The notes: generated from the letters alone by a model not told the origin. DNA of 14,497 nucleotides from Deltaproteobacteria bacterium RBG_13_49_15 (GCA_001797695.1 MGQD01000182.1:1-14497), one strand, 5' to 3'. Counted from the first letter of the stretch, positions 1 through 7,363 are shown. Program-made: numbers and translations.

Positions 1-108
1 ACTTACAATACGGAAGAAGAGATCGACTTTATCATCGCCAACCTTCCGCCTATCATCCAAAAATTGAGAGACATGTCACCGTTCTGGAAGGGAACTGCAA
101 ATCACTGA
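1..108 (+). CDS. nifS: Cysteine desulfurase (NifS/IscS family), C-terminal end only
   Basis: An open frame enters from the left edge and ends at TGA (106-108), giving 35 residues that begin TYNTEEEID and contain LPPIIQKLRDMSPFW. This matches the usual C-terminal tail of NifS-type cysteine desulfurases (YNTEEEID...LP.I...LR.MSP). These PLP enzymes take sulfur from cysteine for Fe-S cluster assembly. The PLP lysine and active-site cysteine would lie outside the window, so activity cannot be judged. It is the only plus-strand gene here and converges on hypB, with 4 bp between the two stop codons. The family call is fairly secure from the tail; the subtype (NifS rather than IscS) is inferred. Confidence 0.8.
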   Translation, partial: TYNTEEEIDFIIANLPPIIQKLRDMSPFWKGTANH

Positions 109-112
109 ATTC

Positions 113-784
113 TTACCGGGGAGCCTTTTTTCGGTTCACCTGATTTCTAAGCCATTTAATCCACGGCTCAAAACCGATCCCCTTTGTCGCTGAAATCTCA
201 AAAACAGGCATGCCGGGATGGACTTTTTTGATGTTTTCCAGGACGGCATTGCGCTCATAATCCAGGTAGGGCAATAGATCGATTTTGTTTAAAACGGCCG
301 CATCGCAGACCCGAAACATCAAGGGGTATTTGAGCGGCTTGTCCTCGCCTTCCGTAACGCTGATCACCACGACTTTGGCATTTTCTCCAATATCGAATTC
401 GGCCGGACAGACCAGGTTCCCCACATTTTCAACAAATAAAAGGTCGATACCCTTAAGATCGAGCTGACCGGCCGCTTTTTCAATGACATGTGCGGCCAGG
501 TGGCAATCTCCTCCAAATTCATCGGTGTTGACCTGCACCACTGACACTCCTGTTTTTGCAAGCCGATCGGCATCGTTGGTCGTGCAGATGTCGCCGACAA
601 TGACGGCACTCTTGATTTCGGAAGAGATGCGCGCAAGTGTTTTTTCCAAAAGGGTTGTTTTTCCGGATCCGGGTGAACTCATTATGTTTAGAACATAAAT
701 ACCCTGTTTAGTAAAATACTCCCTGTTCTGCTGAGCCATCCGCTCATTGACATCCAGAACTTTCCGAACCACCTTGATTTCCAT
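113..784 (-). CDS. hypB: Hydrogenase nickel incorporation GTPase HypB
   Basis: A 223-aa SIMIBI-class GTPase that delivers nickel to the large subunit of [NiFe] hydrogenase in the cytoplasm. Visible motifs are Walker A SPGSGKTT (about 37-44), the metal site GGDCHLA (C94, H95), ENVGNLVCPAEFDIGE (about 119-134, including C126) and the guanine-specificity motif NKID (166-169). The N terminus starts directly in the GTPase domain: it has neither the CxxCGC high-affinity nickel motif of E. coli HypB nor a His-rich nickel-storage stretch, so it is a minimal HypB. The ATG has an AGGA ribosome site upstream. It lies 23 nt after hypA, its normal partner, and is the last gene of the minus-strand series. 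No clear terminator follows it before the convergent nifS end. Confidence 0.95.
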   Translation of the reverse strand: MEIKVVRKVLDVNERMAQQNREYFTKQGIYVLNIMSSPGSGKTTLLEKTLARISSEIKSAVIVGDICTTNDADRLAKTGVSVVQVNTDEFGGDCHLAAHVIEKAAGQLDLKGIDLLFVENVGNLVCPAEFDIGENAKVVVISVTEGEDKPLKYPLMFRVCDAAVLNKIDLLPYLDYERNAVLENIKKVHPGMPVFEISATKGIGFEPWIKWLRNQVNRKKAPR

Positions 785-807
785 TTCCCTATCCTTTGCT
801 TTGATAT

Positions 808-1185
808 TTAAACGTTACCCGAATGATTTAAATGTTCCGGCTCTTCAATTTCGATCGAATCGATATCGAGTTCACGGCCTGAAAGGATCTCGATGGAACC
901 GCTCCCGCATGACGGGCATGCAAAAGCCGGCTCCTTTATCTCCCAGGATGAATGGCAATGCTTGCATCGGGCAACGACCGGTATCTCTTCAATTTCTAGC
1001 CTGGCTTCCGAGAGAGGGGTTTCCTGAGTTACGATTTCAAAACAAAATCGAAGGCTATCCGGTACGACGGCAGCAAGCTTTCCAACTTTTATTTTAACTC
1101 CTAGAACTTTAGCCCCTTTCATTTCTACAGGGATGGAAGCGGCTGCAATTTGCACGATCTGCAACGCAATCCCCATCTCATGCAT
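808..1185 (-). CDS. hypA: Hydrogenase maturation nickel metallochaperone HypA
   Basis: A 125-aa HypA that binds nickel and hands it, with HypB, to [NiFe] hydrogenase. The N terminus is the diagnostic MHEMGIA; the Met1 amine and His2 form the nickel site in the family. A zinc-ribbon domain has C74, C77, C90 and C93 (CKHC...CPSC), the structural Zn site. The frame is open upstream to 1314, but the conserved MHE start fixes the ATG at 1185; an AAGG ribosome site lies about 10 nt upstream. This start lies inside the end of sucD (8-nt overlap), so hypA is probably translated by coupling to sucD. The C-terminal tail (EEPEHLNHSGNV) is a short extension with two His. Confidence 0.95.
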   Translation of the reverse strand: MHEMGIALQIVQIAAASIPVEMKGAKVLGVKIKVGKLAAVVPDSLRFCFEIVTQETPLSEARLEIEEIPVVARCKHCHSSWEIKEPAFACPSCGSGSIEILSGRELDIDSIEIEEPEHLNHSGNV

Positions 1186-2056
1186 ATCCGAAAACCTTTG
1201 CACAAAAAGCACCGAAGGCCCCGAGGTCCCTGCACACGTGAATACCGCTTTTTTCCATGGCGACAATTTTTGCCTTAGCGGTTCCGCTCCCTCCGCTGAT
1301 AATCGCGCCGGCATGCCCCATCCGTCGGCCGGGGGGTGCTGTCAATCCGGCGATAAAGCCGACGATCGGTTTTGTCACATGTTTTTCGATAAAAGCCGAG
1401 GCATCTTCCTCGGAGCTTCCGCCGATTTCCCCCACCATCACCATCCCTTTTGTCGCAGGATCGTTTTCAAAGGCGTCAAGGCATTCAATGAATGTTGTAC
1501 CATTAATGGGGTCCCCTCCGATGCCGATACAGGTGGTTTGGCCGATACCCTTTTTGGTCAACTGATGAACCACTTCATAGGTAAGGGTCCCGGAACGTGA
1601 AATGACTCCGATGGGACCCCCGGGTTTATGAATCGGCCCGGGCATGATCCCCACCTTGCATTCACCCGGTGTGATGATCCCCGGACAGTTTGGCCCGATC
1701 AGGCGAACCGGCTTTCCTTTAAGATAATTTTTCACTTTCATCATATCCAGGACCGGAATTCCTTCTGTGATGGCTACGACGATACGGACCCCGCAATCCG
1801 CCGATTCCATGACGGCTTCTGCCGCATACGCCGGAGGGACGAAAATCAGAGAGCAGTCGGCTCCGGTTCGATCCACCGCTTCCTGCACCGTATTAAAAAC
1901 CGGGATTCCGTCCATCTCCTGCCCGCCTTTCCCCGGGGTTACGCCGGCCACTACCTTGGTTCCGTAAGCAATGCATTGGCGGGTATGAAATTGTCCTTCC
2001 CGTCCGGTGATTCCCTGAACCATGACCCGGGTCTTTTTATCGACAAAAATACTCAC
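1178..2056 (-). CDS. sucD: Succinyl-CoA synthetase (ADP/GDP-forming), alpha subunit
   Basis: A 292-aa alpha subunit of succinyl-CoA ligase, which with SucC interconverts succinyl-CoA and succinate with substrate-level phosphorylation. The CoA-binding Rossmann domain is at the N terminus (VQGITGREGQFH, about 13-24), followed by GPNCPGII (about 121-128) and the phosphohistidine loop MGHAGAIISGG with the catalytic His at about 248. The length is normal for the family. The start is GTG at 2056: it is preceded by AGGAGGGG at good spacing and gives the conserved MSIFVDKKTRV opening. It follows sucC by 16 nt and overlaps hypA by 8 nt. In this cluster it would link the succinyl-CoA made or used by the mutase to succinate for SdhCAB. 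Confidence 0.96.
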   Translation of the reverse strand: MSIFVDKKTRVMVQGITGREGQFHTRQCIAYGTKVVAGVTPGKGGQEMDGIPVFNTVQEAVDRTGADCSLIFVPPAYAAEAVMESADCGVRIVVAITEGIPVLDMMKVKNYLKGKPVRLIGPNCPGIITPGECKVGIMPGPIHKPGGPIGVISRSGTLTYEVVHQLTKKGIGQTTCIGIGGDPINGTTFIECLDAFENDPATKGMVMVGEIGGSSEEDASAFIEKHVTKPIVGFIAGLTAPPGRRMGHAGAIISGGSGTAKAKIVAMEKSGIHVCRDLGAFGAFCAKVFGYA

Positions 2057-2072
2057 GCGGTATCCCCTCCTG

Positions 2073-3233
2073 TCAACTCACCAATTCGGCCACTTTCTTG
2101 GCCGCGTCCTTCAAATCGATTGCGGTAATCAAATCCAACCCGGAGTCAGATAGAATCTTCCGGCCTGCTTCCACATTTGTCCCTTCCATACGAACCACCA
2201 CCGGCACCGTGATGCCGGTTTTTCTGGCGGCTTGAACTACCCCTTCGGCAAGAACATCGCACCGGAGGATTCCGCCAAAAATATTGATCAGAACCCCTTT
2301 GACTTTCTGATCGGTTAAAATGATTCGGAAGCCGTTTTCAACCATTTCCGCACTTGCGCCGCCGCCGACATCCAAGAAATTGGCCGGTTCACCACCGGCA
2401 AGCTTGATAAGGTCCATCGTTGCCATGGCAAGCCCGGCTCCATTAACCATGTTCCCGATATTGCCGTCTAAATTGATGTAATTGAGGTTGAATCTGGACG
2501 CTTCGATTTCCAGGGGGTCTTCTTCATCCAGATCCCTGTAACCGTCGATGTCCGGATGACGGAACAGGGCGTTATCATCAAAATTGATTTTCGCATCCAA
2601 TGCCATAAGCCGATCATCCCTGGTAATCACAAGTGGATTGATCTCAACAAGAGAACAATCATAATCAACGAATAGCCGATACAGCCGGGTCAGCATGTCC
2701 GACAACGGTTTTATAAGCGACGAAGAAAAATGAAGCCCATATGCGATCCGGCGGCAATGGTAGGAGTGAATTCCGGCTAGCGGGTTGATGAACGCCTTGA
2801 TTATCTTTTCAGGCGTTTGAGCAGCCACGGTTTCGATATCCATTCCACCCGCTTCACTGGCCATGAGGACCAGATTTGCCGTGGATCGATCCGGTATGAC
2901 CCCCAGGTAAAGCTCTTTTAAAATTCCCAATCCCTGTTCCACAAGAACTTTTTTGACCTGCTTTCCCTCTGGGCCGGTTTGATGAGTGATCAGTTTCATT
3001 CCGATCATTTCATTTGACAGGTTCCTGACCTCGTCCATTGATTTTGCAAGCCGAACGCCTCCTCCTTTACCTCTTCCTCCGGCATGAATCTGAGCTTTAA
3101 CAACCACGGGGAAGCCGCCCAACCCCTCGGCGATTCGAAGTGCCTCATCGGAATTGAATGCAACTCCTCCTTCCGGAACGGGGATGCCGTTTTTCCTAAA
3201 GAGCTCCTTTGCCTGGTATTCATGAATTTTCAA
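2073..3233 (-). CDS. sucC: Succinyl-CoA synthetase (ADP/GDP-forming), beta subunit
   Basis: A 386-aa ATP-grasp subunit that binds nucleotide and succinate. The N terminus MKIHEYQAKELF is the family hallmark. An ATP-grasp glycine loop (AQIHAGGRGKGGGV) lies near 46-61, a metal-binding VEINPLVIT near 196-204, and a C-terminal ligase domain carries GGGASAEMVENGF and NIFGGILRCD. The start is the uncommon codon TTG at 3233, chosen because it gives exactly the conserved MKIHEYQ start and sits after AAAGGAGG; the next in-frame ATG lies well inside the protein. It is preceded by a strong hairpin terminator (3254-3290), so its expression relative to the upstream carboxyltransferase genes may be reduced or separately set. 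sucD follows by 16 nt. Confidence 0.96.
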   Translation of the reverse strand: MKIHEYQAKELFRKNGIPVPEGGVAFNSDEALRIAEGLGGFPVVVKAQIHAGGRGKGGGVRLAKSMDEVRNLSNEMIGMKLITHQTGPEGKQVKKVLVEQGLGILKELYLGVIPDRSTANLVLMASEAGGMDIETVAAQTPEKIIKAFINPLAGIHSYHCRRIAYGLHFSSSLIKPLSDMLTRLYRLFVDYDCSLVEINPLVITRDDRLMALDAKINFDDNALFRHPDIDGYRDLDEEDPLEIEASRFNLNYINLDGNIGNMVNGAGLAMATMDLIKLAGGEPANFLDVGGGASAEMVENGFRIILTDQKVKGVLINIFGGILRCDVLAEGVVQAARKTGITVPVVVRMEGTNVEAGRKILSDSGLDLITAIDLKDAAKKVAELVS

Positions 3234-3237
3234 AAAA

Positions 3238-3246
3238 CCCCTCCTT
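3238..3246 (-). promoter_or_regulatory. Strong Shine-Dalgarno site for the TTG start of sucC
   Basis: On the minus strand AAAGGAGG is followed by a short spacer (GG plus four T) and TTG at 3233. It closely matches the anti-SD sequence and supports the TTG start. It lies just after the terminator T-run, so it is exposed only in transcripts that read through the hairpin or are processed after it. Confidence 0.75.
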
Positions 3247-3253
3247 TAGATAG

Positions 3254-3290
3254 AAAAAGAGCACGGGCCAGGTTCGCCCGTGCCCTTTTT
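3254..3290 (-). terminator. Rho-independent terminator between the biotinyl carboxyltransferase gene and sucC
   Basis: Two 15-nt arms (3254-3268 and 3276-3290) are complementary apart from one G-U wobble on the minus strand, with a 7-nt loop. The core stem is GCACGGGC/GCCCGTGC, followed on the minus strand by TCTTTTTC. The A and T flanks are symmetric, so it could act on both strands, but no plus-strand gene ends here. It starts about 15 nt after the carboxyltransferase stop codon, the normal place for an intrinsic terminator. No room remains for a promoter between it and sucC. Confidence 0.8.
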
Positions 3291-3305
3291 GCAATCAAAC
3301 CGAAG

Positions 3306-5360
3306 TTATCCGATTATGCATAACACGGCGTTTTTAGCAACCGAATCACCGCTTTTGAAATTAATGGATTTAATGACTCCGGAAACCGGAGCCGGGAGGG
3401 CGTTTTCCATCTTCATGGCTTCGAGAATTACCACGGTTTCTCCTTCCGTGACCTGATCTCCCACATTCTTTTTATAGCTGACGATCATTCCCGGCATAGG
3501 TGAGCTCAGAGGTGTTCCATTGGCCTTGGCGGGAGCTGTTTTGGGCGCCGGTTCTGTTGCTTTTGATATTTCCGGCGGAGGCGCCGGAGCAGGCGCTGCC
3601 TTTGGAGCAGGCTCTTTCGGTTTGGGTGGCGTCTTGGGAACCGTTGCCTTAGGCATCGGCATCACGGGAACCTGGGCCGGCATCGGCTGAATGAAATTGA
3701 CGAGCGGAGTCCCGCCCACTTCATCTACTCCAACCTCAAAAAAATCACCGTCCACGAACACATTAAATGTCCTGATATATTCGCTCCTGGCCGGGATCTG
3801 TTTCTCTTCCTCTTCCTTTTTTTCAACAACGAGTCCGGCTCTGGCTTTACGAACCAGATCTTCTTCGTTTTTGGCCTGCTGGATGGTTTTCGGAAACACA
3901 TCGGCCGGCGGCTCTTCCTTTCCGTATTTCCATTTTAAAAACCGCTTTCCCGTCACCGGATAAAGGGCACAGGTCAAAATGTCATCCATATCCACTCCCA
4001 AACCCTTTACCTCTTCTTTGGCTTTCTCCAGTTCCGGTTCCAGCACTTCCGCAGGACGGCAGGTAATGGCCTTCTCCCCTCTCGAATACCCTTTTAGCGC
4101 CTTCTTTTGGACCTCAGGATTTATCGGTACCGCAGTCTTCCCGTAGAGCCCGTAACAGAGGTCCTTAACCTGGTCCGTGATCATTTTGTATCGATCCTTA
4201 TCATCGTCAAAGAGAACATTGTTTACGGTTTGAATCCCGACAATCTGGCTCGTTGGGGTGACGAGGGGGATCTGTCCAAGGTCTTTTCTAACCCTGGGCA
4301 GCTCAGCATAAACGTTATCGATCTTATCCAGAGCATCCATCTGCCGGAGTTGGTTGACGAGGTTTGACAGCATACCTCCCGGAGTCTGATGGAGCAACAC
4401 ATTGATATCGATGATAGATACCTTGGTGTCGTCCAGCAAATGCTTGTACTTGGGCAGGATATCCTTTTCAAGGATTTCGTTAATGGCGGCCAAATGCTTG
4501 ATATCAAAACCGGTGTCCCGGTCGGTTCCAAGTAGGGCCATCACAAGCGGTTCGATGGCCGGATGAGAAGTCCGGTAGGCATAAGGGGACATGCAGGTGT
4601 CAAGGATATCCACCCCTGCTTCGATGGCTTTCAGTTGTGCCATGCCCGACATGCCGGATGTAAAATGGCTGTGCAGATGAATGGGCGGCTTAACTGTGGA
4701 TTTTAATGCTTTTACGATTTCAAATGCGTCGTAAGGCGCCAGCAATCCGGCCATATCCTTGATGCAGATGCTGTCCGCGCCCATCCCCTCCAGGTCCTTT
4801 GCCTTGTTGAGGTAGTATTTCAGATTATAGACATCTCCCCCCATACGGGGTTCGGTGAGTGAGTAGCAAATACAACCCTGAAAATGCCTTCCGCATGATT
4901 TAATGACCGGGACAACCGTCTCGAAGTTTCGGTAGTCATTTAAGGCGTCAAATGTTCTGAAAATGTCCATACCATTTTCGGCGGCTCTTTGAACAAATAC
5001 CTTTGCCACATCGTCCGCATAATTGCGGTACCCCACCAGATTCTGCCCGCGAAGAAGCATGGAAAAGGGTGTTTTCTTGATATACCGCTTCAGCGTCCGG
5101 ATCCGTTCCCATGGATCCTCATTTAAAAACCGATGCATTGTATCAAATGTCGCCCCTCCCCACACCTCCATGGCCCAGAAACCGACCTCGTCCATCATTT
5201 CCGCAACCGGGATCATATCCTCAGTTCGGCCCCTGGTGGCAAACAGGGACTGGTGACCGTCGCGAAATGTCAAGTCTTCCACTTTAATCGGATTTTTCGC
5301 TTTCGGCCTCTCTTTGCCGTAACTCATGCCGGTCAACTTCACTCGATGATGATCATTCAT
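3306..5360 (-). CDS. Biotin-dependent carboxyltransferase: 5S-type (PycB/OadA) domain fused to a biotinyl carrier domain
   Basis: A 684-aa protein with three parts. (1) A carboxyltransferase TIM barrel near the N terminus has the metal and catalytic set: D34 in LTFRDGHQS, K201 in SICIKDMAG (the carbamylated lysine of the family) and H230/H232 in LHSHF. (2) A PYC/OADA conserved domain reaches about residue 550, followed by a Pro/Ala/Lys-rich flexible linker (about 560-612). (3) A biotinyl domain has EAMKMEN with biotin lysine K650, 34 residues from the C terminus. Proteins of this build move carboxyl groups between biotin and pyruvate/oxaloacetate. With the adjacent 12S-type subunit it probably forms a methylmalonyl-CoA:pyruvate transcarboxylase. 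No biotin carboxylase or Na+-pump beta subunit is nearby, but a separately encoded partner (pyruvate carboxylase or decarboxylase) cannot be excluded. ATG start with AGGGAGA upstream, 21 nt after the small-subunit gene. Confidence 0.9.
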   Translation of the reverse strand: MNDHHRVKLTGMSYGKERPKAKNPIKVEDLTFRDGHQSLFATRGRTEDMIPVAEMMDEVGFWAMEVWGGATFDTMHRFLNEDPWERIRTLKRYIKKTPFSMLLRGQNLVGYRNYADDVAKVFVQRAAENGMDIFRTFDALNDYRNFETVVPVIKSCGRHFQGCICYSLTEPRMGGDVYNLKYYLNKAKDLEGMGADSICIKDMAGLLAPYDAFEIVKALKSTVKPPIHLHSHFTSGMSGMAQLKAIEAGVDILDTCMSPYAYRTSHPAIEPLVMALLGTDRDTGFDIKHLAAINEILEKDILPKYKHLLDDTKVSIIDINVLLHQTPGGMLSNLVNQLRQMDALDKIDNVYAELPRVRKDLGQIPLVTPTSQIVGIQTVNNVLFDDDKDRYKMITDQVKDLCYGLYGKTAVPINPEVQKKALKGYSRGEKAITCRPAEVLEPELEKAKEEVKGLGVDMDDILTCALYPVTGKRFLKWKYGKEEPPADVFPKTIQQAKNEEDLVRKARAGLVVEKKEEEEKQIPARSEYIRTFNVFVDGDFFEVGVDEVGGTPLVNFIQPMPAQVPVMPMPKATVPKTPPKPKEPAPKAAPAPAPPPEISKATEPAPKTAPAKANGTPLSSPMPGMIVSYKKNVGDQVTEGETVVILEAMKMENALPAPVSGVIKSINFKSGDSVAKNAVLCIIG

Positions 5361-5381
5361 TGTGATTCTCCCTCTGTAGCA

Positions 5382-5615
5382 TTATCTTTTATGCGTATTA
5401 AACCGATGAAATGCCTTCATGTGCATTTGAATTTTCAACTGCATCTGATCCTGCCGTCCGGAAAGACGCCACAAATTGAGTTGAGGAACCGATGCTCCCA
5501 AACCCATCGGCGGCGCTGTTGCATATACCGGCAATGAATGGAACTTGATTTTTTCTTCTTTCTTGATATAGCTTATTATTGCGGCAATAGCCGCCGCTTT
5601 TTTTCGATTCTCCAT
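5382..5615 (-). CDS. Small soluble OadG/MmdD-like subunit of the carboxyltransferase (predicted)
   Basis: A 77-aa protein between the two carboxyltransferase genes, with a good ribosome site (AAAGGGG, 5-nt spacer) and ATG. It opens with RKKAAAIAAIISYIKKEE, resembling the IAAIxAAIxAY helix in the cytosolic part of OadG/MmdD gamma/delta subunits. It ends with LWRLSGRQDQM, resembling the W..aGR...M C-terminal signature with which such subunits contact the carboxyltransferase. There is no hydrophobic segment long enough for a membrane anchor, unlike the Na+-pump gamma subunit. I infer a soluble assembly or tether subunit that holds the 12S and 5S-biotin proteins together. The middle (about 25-50) is Pro-containing and probably flexible. 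The gene is real on spacing and context; the role rests on short motifs. Confidence 0.72.
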   Translation of the reverse strand: MENRKKAAAIAAIISYIKKEEKIKFHSLPVYATAPPMGLGASVPQLNLWRLSGRQDQMQLKIQMHMKAFHRFNTHKR

Positions 5616-5701
5616 TTAAACCCCTTTATGATGATATTCGAAACCCTGGTCGGTTTTTAAGCTGCAACGACAACAGCATGTTTTTTCAATTAACAGTCTC
5701 T

Positions 5702-7255
5702 TTACATTGGAATATTGCCATGCTTTTTGGGAAGCCTGAGCTCCCGCTTGGTGCACATGATCTCCAGGGCTTCGATCAAGCGCGGCCGTGTCTCCCGGGG
5801 AGCGATCACAGCATCGATATATCCTCTGAAGGCGGCCTGATAAGGGTTTGAAAACAGATCTTCATATTCCTTAATCTTTTCTTTCCGCTTGGCCGCAGGA
5901 TCGCTTGATTCCTGGATCTCTTTTCTGTGGATGATATTTGCGGCGCCGGCTGCCCCCATAACCGCGATCTCGGCGGACGGCCATGCAAAACTCATATCCG
6001 CACCCAGGTCCCTGGAGCACATGGCCAGATAGGATCCGCCGTAATCCTTTCGGGTAACCAGAAGTAATTTCGGAACCGTTGCCTCGGAATAGCACCAAAG
6101 AAGCTTTGCGCCATGCCGGATGATCCCCCCCCATTCCTGCTGGCTTCCCGGGAGATACCCCGGTACATCGGCAATGGTCAGCATCGGAATATTGAAGGCG
6201 TCGCAAAAGCGAATAAATCGGGTCGCTTTGTCGGACGCATCGATATCGAGGCATCCTGCCAGAGCCTGCGGCTGGTTTGCAATAATGCCGATACTCCTGC
6301 CGTTCAGCCTTGCAAAACAGACGATAATGTTTTTTGCATAATGCTTGTGAGGCTCAAAAAATTCCCCGCTGTCCACGATGGACCGGATGACGTCTTTCAT
6401 ATTGTAAGACAGGTTGGGGCTGTCCGGGATAATGGCGTCAAGGGTGGGATCGATCCGCTTCGGATCGTCTCCGGTATCAACAATAGGGGGATCTTCCATG
6501 TTGTTGGACGGCAAATAGGAGAGAACGGCTTTGATCTGTTCGATGGCATCTGCGTCGTTTTCACATGCAAAATGAGCCACTCCGCTTTTTTCGTTGTGCG
6601 TCATTGCGCCTCCGAGGGCTTCAAAGGTGATCTCTTCACCGGTAACCGCCTTGATCACTTCCGGTCCGGTGATGAACATGTAACTGCTGTTTTTTACCAT
6701 GAACACCCAGTCGGTCATCGCCGGTGAATAAACCGCTCCCCCGGCTGTCGGCCCCATGATCGCTGAAATTTGGGGAATGACCCCCGATGCCAGAGAATTT
6801 CGGTAAAAGATCTGGCCGTACCCGGAAAGGGCATCCACCCCCTCCTGAATTCTTGCGCCGCCCGAATCGTTAAAACCCACAAACGGGGTTCCTGCTTTTA
6901 TAGCCAGATCCATCACCTTGCATATTTTTTTCGAATGCATCTCTCCGAGGCTTCCTGCTCTGGAGGTAAAATCTTGGGAAAAAGCAAACACAGATCTTCC
7001 TTTCACAAGTCCATGGCCGGTTATAACGCCATCTGAAGGGATATCTACCTTATCCATTCCAAAATTGACGCAGCGATGGCCGACGAACATATCAATCTCC
7101 CGGAATGTCCCTGGATCGAATAAAAGATTGAGGCGTTCGCGGGCGGTCAGTTTTCCTTTTTCTTTCTGCTTGGCCACCTCTTTTTCACCACCCATCTTCT
7201 TTACAATCACTTCTCGGTTTTTTAATTCTTTGATTTTATCATCCACAATACCCAT
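5702..7255 (-). CDS. mmdA: Acyl-CoA carboxyltransferase, 12S/MmdA type (methylmalonyl-CoA <-> propionyl-CoA)
   Basis: A 517-aa crotonase-fold carboxyltransferase of the propionyl-CoA carboxylase beta / methylmalonyl-CoA decarboxylase alpha / transcarboxylase 12S family. It has two repeated domains. The N-terminal half binds acyl-CoA, with oxyanion glycines in SGGARIQEG (about 131-139) and GPTAGGAVYSP (168-178). The C-terminal half binds biotin, with ADVPGYLPG (about 362-370), DYGGSYLAM (404-412) and AVMGAAGAANI (431-441). The full family length is present. In this cluster it would move the carboxyl group between methylmalonyl-CoA and the biotin of the fused 5S protein. ATG start with AGGA 7 nt upstream. 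It is separated from the mutase by a 329-nt gap filled by a repeat element, so it may start a separate transcription unit. A decarboxylase or carboxylase role is possible if other subunits are encoded elsewhere. Confidence 0.92.
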   Translation of the reverse strand: MGIVDDKIKELKNREVIVKKMGGEKEVAKQKEKGKLTARERLNLLFDPGTFREIDMFVGHRCVNFGMDKVDIPSDGVITGHGLVKGRSVFAFSQDFTSRAGSLGEMHSKKICKVMDLAIKAGTPFVGFNDSGGARIQEGVDALSGYGQIFYRNSLASGVIPQISAIMGPTAGGAVYSPAMTDWVFMVKNSSYMFITGPEVIKAVTGEEITFEALGGAMTHNEKSGVAHFACENDADAIEQIKAVLSYLPSNNMEDPPIVDTGDDPKRIDPTLDAIIPDSPNLSYNMKDVIRSIVDSGEFFEPHKHYAKNIIVCFARLNGRSIGIIANQPQALAGCLDIDASDKATRFIRFCDAFNIPMLTIADVPGYLPGSQQEWGGIIRHGAKLLWCYSEATVPKLLLVTRKDYGGSYLAMCSRDLGADMSFAWPSAEIAVMGAAGAANIIHRKEIQESSDPAAKRKEKIKEYEDLFSNPYQAAFRGYIDAVIAPRETRPRLIEALEIMCTKRELRLPKKHGNIPM

Positions 7256-7339
7256 TTTCAGTTCCTTTCACTATCGATAGGCTCGCCCATCATCTAATTC
7301 GAATGAAATATTACTTTATGGCTTCGTAAAAAGTCCACC

Positions 7340-7356
7340 TGCAGCGTTGCGCTGCA
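7340..7356. repeat. Perfect 7-bp hairpin inside the element
   Basis: TGCAGCG (7340-7346), a TTG loop and CGCTGCA (7350-7356) form a perfect stem with a 3-nt loop, immediately inside the left terminal repeat. Confidence 0.75.
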
Positions 7357-7363
7357 TCCCCTG

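Noticed and set aside
1186..1314. N-terminal extension of HypA by 43 residues
   Set aside because: It lies entirely within sucD in another frame; the conserved MHEMGIA start with His2 fixes the ATG at 1185.
6113..6727. A 204-aa plus-strand open frame opposite the 12S gene
   Set aside because: Antisense shadow; the minus-strand protein is full length with conserved glycine motifs.
3306..7255. Na+-pumping methylmalonyl-CoA or oxaloacetate decarboxylase
   Set aside because: No multi-spanning beta subunit and no membrane-anchored gamma subunit are present; the small subunit is soluble.
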